From positions 149,516,641 to 149,580,640 of the forward strand of contig NC_080570.1 of NCBI RefSeq assembly GCF_030247185.1: a DNA stretch of 64,000 bases, written 5' to 3'. A model generated the notes under the pieces. That model ran no database searches and had not been told where the DNA came from. It saw nothing but the letters and a program-made list of their open reading frames with translations. Numbering within the stretch: the first letter of the stretch is position 1; each line of letters opens with the position of its first letter. Below, in pieces: positions 56,096 through 64,000 of the stretch. The position numbers and the translations under genes were made by a program. This DNA is from Malaya genurostris (taxonomy: Eukaryota; Arthropoda; Insecta; Diptera; Culicidae).

Positions 56096-56587
56096 TTCGC
56101 TCGCGAACGGTTCAAAAGAACTAGGTCTTCGGGAAGAATGAGTGAAATAGAGTTCTCATTTGAAGAATGATAGTTCTCTGTTCTTTTCAATAAAGATGGT
56201 AAAAACCGAAATTGTTAAGACAGTGTACACATTACCTGCGTATTTTAGAACAGTCGTGCGTTTTAGTAATATGGTAAAAGTTGCATGCATTTGGGATGTT
56301 TAAAGAATTACATTATTAGTGAAAATACATGCCAGAATGCATTCACGATTATTCAATAAACAAAATAAACATGATGGTTCTCATGGTTCTTTCGCTGTAC
56401 TAGCTTATACCCGCCTGATTATTTGTTTGTTAGAAGGGTGCGTCTTACTCATTTCAGACCTTCAGGGAGAAACACAAAGCTTCTCCCACGTAACTCAGGT
56501 TGGCAATCCACTCCATCATCCAGTCATTCACTTGTAAGATAGCCTGATGCACTCCCTCCCCCTCCCTTTTGACGATTTAATTAAGCA

Positions 56588-56700
56588 TAATACAATATAA
56601 TACAATATAAAAAAATATAATACGATATAATTCAATAAACATAATACAATATAATAGAATATAATATAATACAATAATAATAATGGTTATAATAATAATT
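56588..56700. repeat. AT-rich microsatellite (ATAATACAAT-like)
   Basis: Tandem ATAATACAAT-type units with substitutions, followed by AATAAT repeats. Confidence 0.75.
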
Positions 56701-57399
56701 ACAATTACAACAAATTACTCAATTCAATGTATAACAAATAATGCAACAAACAACAAAACCACATGTTGCAAGATACTATGATGAATATTGCATTTAATTA
56801 TGGGCTTCAAACTACAAGCCATTTCGCACCCTCTCATTCTGCTACTAACGCAGAAGGCGATAGCACCCAGTCGACGCCGTTCTATTGACCAAATGTCATA
56901 GACGCTCGGGGAGGCATGAGATAGGAACTTAGTTATCTCACTATTTGACGACACGGTTCAAAAGAGCTAGTTCTTTTGATATAACTATGAGTGGTTCTTT
57001 GAGATGAACGGTTTTCCCAATTCTAACTCTGTCAAATATCTTTGAGCCAAATCTAGCCGGTTTTCGATTAATGCGTTGTTCAAATTGATCATTTGTTACT
57101 TAAAGTGGGACATGTTATTTTCGCAGAGCTAAACGGTGTGCATTGCAGACCCTTAGGTGCTAATTCTGGAACAAAAATATTATTCTACATGAACTTAGCG
57201 AAACACCTCTCGCCGATGATGATCAACTTAGCTGTTTTTGAGAAAATGAAGAGAGTTCCGTTTTTGAGCTTTCGACTATTTCCGGTACTTCTTGAACCGT
57301 CAGCCAAGAACCGGGCATAGCTGAGATCGGTTCGTTTGGCCAGTAACTAACATAACCTACAAAATGAAACAATTTTGAATCAAATTTAGAAAAATACTT

Positions 57400-59335
57400 A
57401 CCTTTATGTCTTTCTCATATTTTGCACTGTAAAAACCTAATTTTGAACCGAGGCCCGGAGATTTTCGAACCGAGTTCGTCAAGTATGCAAAATGTCCATA
57501 TTCATAAACTTAGATTCAAATGAAAGGATAAAATTCAGTAACAACGCATAGATTGTACCCGGATCGAATTCCCGGTTCGAAAAAAACGGTGTAAAATGTG
57601 CAAATAAAATTTAGAATAATTGCACTCGAATTTCTCAGGAAATGTTTAACAGATTTTCTTCAGTTCAGATTCAAATTAAAGGTTTTAGAGTCCCACACGT
57701 TTCTATTGAATTTTATTTGGATCCGACTTGCGGTTTCGGAATTACAGGCTGATAGTTAATTATAAAAATTATAAAATACATGAAACAAATTTTTCCTAAT
57801 TTCGGAAGTACCGGGAAATTCCTCGTGTGCTCCACACCGGAAATTACTTCAATTTCTCCGAAACGGCCAGACCGATCTTCGCCAACTCAAATTTAAATGA
57901 AAAGTGTTATGTGTAGAATCTTATCCAGATTCGGCTTCCGGTTCCGAAAATACACGGCAGTGTGTATAAAACTACAGCCATCAAAGGTCTTACGATCCCA
58001 TAGCCTGCTATTGAATTTCATTTGGATCTGATTTCCGGTTCCGGAGTTACAGGATAATACGTGAAAATGTAGAAAAAAAAATGTGCACTCAATTTTTCCT
58101 AGAACGGCTTAAGCGATTTCCACAAACTACGATTCAAATGAAAGGTCTTATAGTTTTTTAGAAATTTCTAGAATATTTAATCAGTATCCGACTTCCGATT
58201 CCGGAACTAAAGCACGATAAGTTTTCAATTTCAAGAGCCTTTTTCCACAAACGATTGTCAAAAATTGTTTATAAACAAAATTCGACACTACTGGTCTTCC
58301 GTTTCGTGTTCCGGTAGCGCAGGAAGAAAGTAGTGAACAAAAACTCCAAACGTAGAACTCACTATGATTTCTTAGGGATGATTGAATCGATTTTCACAAA
58401 TCTTGATTTAAATTAAAGCTAAAGCGGTTCCGCAATTACAGGGCGTGTCAAACCTTTAAAAACATCATCTAAGATTACGATACAAAACCGGTGCGCATAA
58501 AACGCCTTTACGAACGATGCACACAGCGTACTTTGTTCAATTCCATACTCGCCATAAAGAAAACGAAAACCGAAGCTTGTGCCTGAAAACACAACCGAGT
58601 CCACCAGCACCGTAAACACATGACCAAAAGTTTTCAACCGCGTTGAATAAACCAGAATTACGGTGCGGCTACGAATATCTGCTACTGGTGTGTGATATTG
58701 ATAAACAGCGGTTGAGAAAAATCTTAGCGATTTTACGATTAGCACAAATTTGAATTCGAATAAATTCGTTGAGTATGCAGAATATCTTTTCTCGGAGATG
58801 GCTGAACCGATTTTCTCAACTTTAGAAACAAATAAAAGATCTTAAGATTCCACAAACAATTTCTGAATTTTGAATTCATTCAACTTTCGGAATTACAGGG
58901 TGAAGACTTAATGCGGCGAAGCAAAAAAAAAACAGGTTTCAAAACTGGGTTCGAAACGATTCCAATCGCTAATCATTGTTAGTAGACGACCTTTCAAATT
59001 AACTCCGGTTATCCTGGTTCCCGATTTTCGATTTCGAAAGCACCGAAAATAGTGTTCGAATTTGCGAAAATGGAACTCATATTTGTATGTTTGACCGATT
59101 ACCACGAACTTAGGTTCAAGTAGAAGGTCCTATGGTCCCACATGAAATTCCTGACCTTGCTCTGCATCCGACTTGCGGTTCCAGAGCTACCGGTTTATGC
59201 GTTCAAAATTTTATATTGCAATCTAAAGCGACGAACTTCCAACTTGTAGGTCATATTTGTTGCTTACCATACAATGCCACTTATTATAGTATGACTAATA
59301 TGAGAAAGGCATCATTACACCACTAGGTAGATTAA
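57400..59335. repeat. tandem-like degenerate repeat block
   Basis: About a dozen diverged units of roughly 150-200 bp, each containing phrases like 'ggctgaaccgattttc', 'cttagattcaaatgaaag' and 'cgacttccggttccggaa'. It ends in 'ctaatatgagaaaggcatca' and 'ccactaggtagattaaaaca', resembling the terminus of the 1.8-kb family ('aggtggattaagcac'). Part of it (58420-58740) has the opposite orientation. No coding capacity is seen. Confidence 0.65.
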
Positions 59336-60060
59336 AACAGGTTTTTTTTGAATGACCATCTATTCTTTAGCTATCGTGCACCCCAGTTTGACAGTTTGTT
59401 CCATTCTGAGCAATCATATCTCAGGAACAGCGTTATAGTTTTACATGAAATTTACACTATAGAAGTCTCTAATAAGGAATAACAAATACACAAACATTGA
59501 CAGCTGTTCGTTTGGAAGAAACAGTTTTTGATAGTTTCGTTCTAACTAAGCAAACGACAACAAAAACATTTTTGGAAGGCTAAACGACGATATATTATGA
59601 GTCTAGTTTCACATGTCAAAAACACCATAAAATGGTGTCTTGGAAGAGAAAATACGTGAGCTAACAGATGCCGAAAGGATTAGTACTGAGCGCACTTACC
59701 CCGAAAAATATATCCACTGAATGCCGCGGATGCATACTCCGGACTAACAAGTCGAATGCGAGCGCACTTCGGAAGCATGTTTGTCTGTGCTCATACAGAT
59801 ATGGTGTAGGTTGGTAACTGTAAACGAGACCTCGACCCATTATTACACGCCATAGAACAAAATGATTATCCGACAATGTACTGAAGCCGGAACTAGTGTT
59901 CCAAAGTGGCTTAGGAAGGCTCAATGGGTAGGACAGGCCATGGTGTCGAACTTCTGGTACACTTTGCTCCAAAATATCAATGAATCGATGTGAGTTTCAT
60001 TTAGCAATTTTGGACCGCTACTTCCGTAACCTGAAATAGAACGAAAACGGCATCCAGATT
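59336..60060. other. 725 bp non-coding, nothing recognised
   Basis: There is one 103-codon frame on the minus strand (59661-59972) with no motif I recognise and no splice or start context to support it. I treat it as chance. Confidence 0.35.
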
Positions 60061-60275
60061 GTTTGCGTTGCTGCGAAAGCTTGGGGAGTTTTGGTACTTG
60101 TCAAATACAACACTCAAGACATTAAAGATGTGTATTTCTCTAAAATGTCTACATTGTACAGGTACGCAGTATTGTGGAATACGGAGTTACAATTTGGGCC
60201 TTGTATGACAATGTTCACATCGATCGGATCGAAATGGGTATAAAAATCACAAGTGTCTTCGAAGACTATCTTGGC
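60061..60275 (+). pseudogene. LINE reverse transcriptase C-terminal relic
   Basis: The + strand reads VYIVQVRSIVEYGVTIWALY followed by DNVHIDRIEMGIK. It matches the region after the RT palm in Jockey/CR1-type LINEs (pattern LYxSLVRSxLEYxxxIWxP…RIExVQK). Upstream similarity is frame-shifted. It is probably related to the 36.9-kb relic. Confidence 0.6.
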
Positions 60276-60379
60276 TAATTCTTTAGCAACACACTGACTG
60301 ATAACATCGGTTAACATACACTCTTCGAGAAAAAAAACCCTGTAATTTTACATCTTAATAGATCACATAAATGAAGTGT

Positions 60380-60560
60380 CGTAGTTCGCGCAAATTTACG
60401 TTCAAGAACATGTAATATTGCGTGGGATTGGAAAATCCCAAGACATGAAATTCATTGAAATAAAGAAAAAAATACTAACGGCCGCCGCGACTTGAACCGA
60501 GATTCATTGGATCACAAGGTACGGCCGTTAATCAACTGAGCCACAGAAGCACACATCTGC
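60380..60560 (-). mobile_element. tRNA-derived SINE, second type
   Basis: On the minus strand GTGGCTCAGTTGATTAACGG (A box) and CTCGGTTCAAGTCGC (B box near 60489-60499) lie at tRNA-like spacing. A non-tRNA body follows, containing a T-rich stretch, 'gggattttccaatccc' and 'aatattacatgttcttgaac'. The head differs from the 51.8-kb SINE. The 3' end is uncertain. Confidence 0.55.
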
Positions 60561-61007
60561 TAGGCTAGTAAAAGGTTCTTTAAAGTAGATACTATCGCAC
60601 TTGCTAGCCTAAAATTCATGCTAATCTAACATGAACGTATTGCAAATGAAATTTTTCGTAGTGTGGCAAATTAAGTCTTTATGCATTGCATCGTATAATG
60701 ATTAGGTCACCTGTAAAATTTAAATTTTTGTTAATCGAGTTGTTTTTTACGCTCAATTTTCTTTAAGATGGCTGAACCGATTTCAACAATCTTTGGCTTG
60801 TTTGTAAACTATTATTCGGCCAACGATCAATTTGAAGATCAAATGACTGTTACTTTCGGTTCCGGAGATATAATGGCCAAAGTGACGTATTCGACTAACT
60901 GCACTTTTCTCAGTGACTCAAACTGTTCGAAGATAATCAACGAATTTCGAATAACCTTAGGTTTATTTAATGTGATACATTCCCGGATCGGGAGATATAA
61001 TCTTATA

Positions 61008-61243
61008 GAAAGGGTGATTTTTTAAGAGGTATAGGATTTGATTTTACTTGTTGACTTATCAATTCAACTAGAAATGAGCTTCGCCGCGGAATACAATTTT
61101 TCGATTAAATGTGGATCGTATGTCAACTTTGCCAGCGTGCGTTCATGATTGAACAAGTTTGACAATGACACAAGACACGATTCATGCGTGATCTGTCAAA
61201 AACAGTATTGCCAAAAAGATACCAGCAAAAATCACCCTTTACT
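61008..61243. mobile_element. putative Tc1/mariner-type MITE
   Basis: The left end GAAAGGGTGATTTTT and right end AAAAATCACCCTTT are inverted over about 13 bp, with TA dinucleotides at or near the borders. The 236-bp interior is non-coding. The borders are not exact. Confidence 0.5.
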
Positions 61244-61758
61244 TGGTATGCATGCAGCCTAATTAGTTTAAAAAATATAACTTGGAATAACTAAAAAAGT
61301 ACTGATTGAAGAAAACTGGTGGGTCAAACAATTTTTCTAATAACTCATAAATTTTACAACAAAGCAATACTGTTTCTATAAGTTTTGTTCCAGTTACTTA
61401 AATCCTAGCTGATCTTTTTCGGGTGTTGTAGCAAGAATTAACTTGTGCATTAAACATTCAATAATAACCGTTACAAAACTATGAAAGCACAAAAAGTAAA
61501 CCTGTGAGATAATACATAATCCTACATCAGTTTACCGAGTGTGGAGTGTCAACAGTGCAAAACTGTCTCAACCTGTTGGTGGTAATTAATTACAATATAT
61601 TGCAATCCAGAAAACAACTTTCCAATGAAACTTTTCAGTCAGATCCAACCGGGATGATAGTCGGCAGCCTGAAACGAGAATTTTCTATTGGTACTCGTAG
61701 AACCGTAGAAAGCCCACTTCAATGTCTCATCGTTTGGGTTTCCGCGGGGGTTGCGCTT

Positions 61759-61777
61759 GTGTGTGTGTGTGTGTGTG
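61759..61777. repeat. (GT)n microsatellite
   Basis: Uninterrupted GT dinucleotides within low-repeat intron sequence. Confidence 0.9.
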
Positions 61778-62401
61778 CGACTAAAAACCGGTGCAACTTT
61801 TCCTACACTGTACCTAACAGTGTAACCGAACCGTGGAAAATGCAAACTACATTCGGCCCCGCTGATGTCATCGTCGCCAGCCGAGCGTTGTTTGCCCAGA
61901 CACGTGATTTCGAAAAAAGGATTTTAATTAGTTGATTCCTGGCATCGGCATTTCGCTGTCTATTGAAAAAAAAATGGAATAACCTGGGCTTTCGTGCGCA
62001 AATGAGTTCGAATAGACGGGTACTAGTTTTGAGTTTCCAGTTTTTACGTTAAGCTAAGGTATTTTCTTGCTGTTCTGTATACAAGCCAAAGGCAAAATTA
62101 AGTGAAATGAGTTGAAGTTTTTGGTTCAGAATTTAGTAAAAGCAATATTGGGAACAATATAAATAATGATCGATCGATGGAATTTATGATCAGATACTGT
62201 GGTTTCGTAATTGAGTATTGCAATTGAATTTTTAGAACAACAGATTGACACTTTTGAATAGAGGACATCAATCGTGAGCTGTTTAATATTTTAGTTGTCT
62301 ATTTGATGCACAATCAAAATTATTTAAAAACGAACATTCTTCATTCCGAGAGGTTTACAACAGTATTATAGAACCTTCCATTTATTTCATTTCGCTTGTA
62401 G

Positions 62402-62474
62402 AATCCAGCAAGTGTCCCACTCCAGGCTGTGTGGGCTTAGGACACGTTACCGGACTTTACTCTCACCACAGAAG
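62402..62474 (+). CDS. MYT1-like gene, exon with first CCHHC finger (5' part)
   Basis: Acceptor ttgtag (to 62401), donor AGAAG/gtaatt (62475). With the carried G the exon reads E-SSKCPTPGCVGLGHVTGLYSHHR plus two bases of the next codon. It holds C, C, H and H of the C-x4-C-x4-H-x7-H-x5-C pattern that defines MYT1/NZF (zf-C2HC) fingers, which bind AAGTT-type DNA sites in vertebrates. The final Cys is on the next exon, so the intron splits the finger. L(3)mbt proteins carry one such finger, but the tandem pair here points to MYT1. Confidence 0.92.
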
Positions 62475-62578
62475 GTAATTTTGAACTTGTGCTAATTTGA
62501 AATTTGAAAAAATGTCGTATAATAATTACAATTATTGGAACCGAATTTAATCAATAAAATTTACATTCTACTTCACAG

Positions 62579-62619
62579 TCTATCTGGATGCCCAAGAAGA
62601 GACAAAGTTTCCTCTGAGT
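62579..62619 (+). CDS. MYT1-like gene, 41-bp micro-exon completing finger 1
   Basis: Acceptor cttcacag (to 62578), donor GAGT/gtaagt (62620). In the inherited phase it reads SLSGCPRRDKVSSE, giving the last Cys of finger 1 and the family-typical RSLSGCP ending, and leaves one base. Both flanking introns are short (104 and 84 bp). No other reading frame gives this match. Confidence 0.92.
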
Positions 62620-62703
62620 GTAAGTTGTTTTGCCTTACGTCGTCCCGTTGTCTGTTCCAGTGTTGATATTCGATGCTTTTTCTCTCTCTTTCTTAATTTC
62701 CAG

Positions 62704-62892
62704 TACTTGCCCTCCACGAGACCATCCTTAAATGCCCAACGCCCGGGTGTAACGGTCGGGGTCACGTCAGCGCCGGTCGCAACTCACATCGTAGTTTATC
62801 CGGCTGCCCGAAAGCAGCCGCCAGTAAGGCCGCTGGTCGTGAAATCAAGTACCAGAATGGATTGCTATTCCGACAGAAGCTGCACTCGGCAG
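62704..62892 (+). CDS. MYT1-like gene, exon with second CCHHC finger
   Basis: Acceptor aatttccag (to 62703), donor GCAG/gtaggt (62893). It reads LLALHETILKCPTPGCNGRG, HVSAGRNSHRSLSGCPKAAA, and then SKAAGREIKYQNGLLFRQKL. The finger keeps all C-x4-C-x4-H-x7-H-x5-C residues. The N-S-HRSLSGCP-x-AA form is the MYT1 finger type rather than L(3)mbt. About 280 residues of the protein are encoded in this window. The exon ends with one base over and the gene continues to the right. A transcription factor in the nucleus, in neurons by analogy with vertebrate MYT1, is the expected role. Confidence 0.93.
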
Positions 62893-63445
62893 GTAGGTGG
62901 TCCGGTCCGCACAGCAGTTGAGTAGCAGAATAAGGTTCTATTTAAACTTTAGGGGAAAGTGGGGCAAAAAGTGCATTGCACCCCCCACAATGGCGTCGCA
63001 ATTTAAAGACCATATAGTTATCTTTTCGGCTGGAAAATAGTCTCTCTTTCTTATTATCATTTCTTGCTTTTACTTTGAGGCATTTGGCGCCATCTAGTTA
63101 CAATCAGAAATTTTCCTTGCTTTTTTCCCATTTCTCATACCTCAAAATATACCAACATCTATTGCCATGGATTGTCTTATCAACTCGGAAGAAGAAAGGA
63201 AGCTTTTATGATACTTTTCGAACACACATCGATTCAATTGTTCTGCTTGGGGTCATTCATTTTCCCTATTGTTATAATATTCACTTGAACTACACACTTA
63301 GAAAAATTTACATCTTTATATAGATGCACATAGAAGGAGCGTCACGATTCACTTATATTCACAAAAGCATGTAAAGTTAAGTCATTTTTTTCAGCTTAAA
63401 TGTACGTTCTATCATATCGAACCGTGCTTTAGAACTGTGTCTATC
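62893..63445 (+). other. following intron of the MYT1-like gene
   Basis: No further exon of the zinc-finger gene is recognisable up to the window edge. The segment near 62950-62990 is G/C-homopolymer rich ('gtggggcaaaaagtgcattg', 'caccccccac'). Confidence 0.5.
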
Positions 63446-63582
63446 ACAAGGTTCAGGGTGGCGAAATGTTAGCGCGTATGCACGGAATGCATAAGAACGC
63501 AGGTTCGAGTCCTGTCTCAGAGCGTCTTTTTTCCAAAAAAAATCATCTTTTCTGTTAAGTTTTTCATTCACTTGGCTTCTCC
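63446..63582 (+). mobile_element. foldback/tRNA-like element, copy 3 (left part lost)
   Basis: The tRNA-like core at about 63452-63521 ('gcgtatgcacggaatgcata', GGTTCGAGTCC) and the right terminal sequence ('tttttcattcacttggcttc') match copies 1 and 2. The inverted left terminal repeat is not visible. Its right end directly abuts a mariner. Confidence 0.7.
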
Positions 63583-63586
63583 ACTA

Positions 63587-64000
63587 ACATTTCGGCTGAA
63601 AAGTTCGTATCGTTTAATAGAAACACACATTTTTTGCCAAAATTCGTTTTTATTATTCAACACATTTGCCACCAGAGGCGATACAGCGATTATAGCGATC
63701 TTCCAACTTTTCGATACCATTTTTGTAGTACGATTTGTCCTTTGCCTCAAAATAGGCCTCAGTTTCAGCGATTACCTCTTCATTGCTTCTAAATTTTTTA
63801 CCAGCGAGCATTCTCTTGAGGTCTGAGAACAGGAAAAAGTCACTGGGGGCCAAATCTGGAGAATACGGTGGATGAGGGAGCAATTCGAAGCCCAATTCGT
63901 TCAATTTCAGCATGGTTTTCATCGACTTGTGACACGGTGCATTGTCTTGATGAAGCAAAACTTTTTTCTTCTTCAAATGAGGCCGTTTTTTTCTAAATTT
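63587..64000 (-). mobile_element. mariner element, same family as 21812-23102, cut by the window edge
   Basis: The left end, ACATTTCGGCTGAAAAGTTC, matches the 21.8-kb element, with TA at 63585-63586. The minus strand encodes the transposase C-terminal part: HQDNAPCHKSMK (second Asp) and HPPYSPDLAPSDFFLFSDL (third Asp), and it stops after IASGGKCVE (63653). It is nearly identical to the other copy and lacks its substitutions in this part. Whether the rest is intact lies beyond the window. Confidence 0.88.

Larger units (their letters stand above)
54571..62401 (+). other. 7.8-kb intron of the MYT1-like gene
   Basis: Donor gtgagt at 54571 and acceptor tttcgcttgtag at 62401 join two exons in matching phase. 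The intron holds a mariner relic, AT-rich microsatellite, a degenerate repeat block, a LINE relic, a SINE and a MITE, listed separately. 54571-55800 is otherwise low-repeat, with a (GAC)n-like patch near 55170-55195. 56100-56580 and 61250-62400 show nothing coding apart from a (GT)n run. Additional exons inside the intron cannot be excluded. Confidence 0.75.

Noticed and set aside
58419..58745. 108-codon minus-strand frame
   Set aside because: Lies within a degenerate repeat block and its DNA resembles repeat units near 40.3-40.5 kb. No domain.
59661..59972. 103-codon minus-strand frame as a gene
   Set aside because: No recognisable motif, start context or splice sites; adjacent to a LINE relic on the other strand.
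62402..62474. L(3)mbt-type single CCHHC finger protein
   Set aside because: A second finger of MYT1 type follows after a short linker and no MBT repeat is seen. The tandem pair favours MYT1/NZF.

Overview
This is eukaryotic nuclear DNA, most likely from a culicine mosquito or a close dipteran relative. The reasons are the tRNA-headed SINEs resembling Feilai of Aedes, IS630-Tc1-mariner transposons whose last catalytic spacing counts to DD37E (a class known from mosquitoes), an I-clade LINE, and a host gene with insect-style exons. The species cannot be fixed from sequence alone. Most of the window is intronic or intergenic DNA filled with mobile elements.

Host gene. One protein-coding host gene is supported: a MYT1/NZF-type CCHHC zinc-finger transcription factor on the + strand. 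A coding exon (ATG at 54036, exon 53986-54570) encodes a Ser-rich and His/Gln-rich N-terminus. It splices in phase across 7.8 kb to three short exons (62402-62474, 62579-62619, 62704-62892) that encode two tandem CCHHC fingers. The gene continues beyond the right edge. A GC-rich stretch ending in a good donor at 43176/43177 may be an upstream non-coding exon.

Layout from the left. 0-4.4 kb: degenerate repeats and a mariner relic. 4.4-5.4 kb: first block of a degenerate 12-bp satellite. 5.5-6.4 kb: internally deleted mariner, followed by LINE ORF1 and DD37E relics. 8.0-9.2 kb: element with inverted arms of about 400 bp. 12.5-21.5 kb: large satellite blocks in opposite orientations, interrupted by a foldback element with a tRNA-like core (12853-13195) and by a 4.4-kb I-clade LINE with an uninterrupted 1238-codon ORF2 (minus strand, 17163-20879). 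21.8-23.1 kb: decayed mariner. 25.6-29.9 kb: the longest satellite block, containing a hairpin with a hammerhead-like core. 32.5-41 kb: mariner, DD37E and LINE relics, a hAT MITE with an 8-bp target duplication, and copies of a 1.8-kb repeat in both orientations. 45-56 kb: a DD37E transposon with both ends (46223-47506), a near-perfect 90-bp hairpin (48271-48360), SINE, MITE and mariner relics, and a second tRNA-like foldback element. 57-61 kb: a tandem-like degenerate repeat, a LINE relic, a SINE and a MITE. 63.4-64 kb: a third tRNA-like element abutting a mariner cut by the window edge.

The most unusual content is about 10 kb of a TCGA-centred 12-bp satellite with higher-order structure and inverted blocks, the foldback family whose terminal repeats contain part of a tRNA-like cloverleaf, and the hammerhead-like hairpin. 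I see no CRISPR array, operon or prokaryotic gene system.
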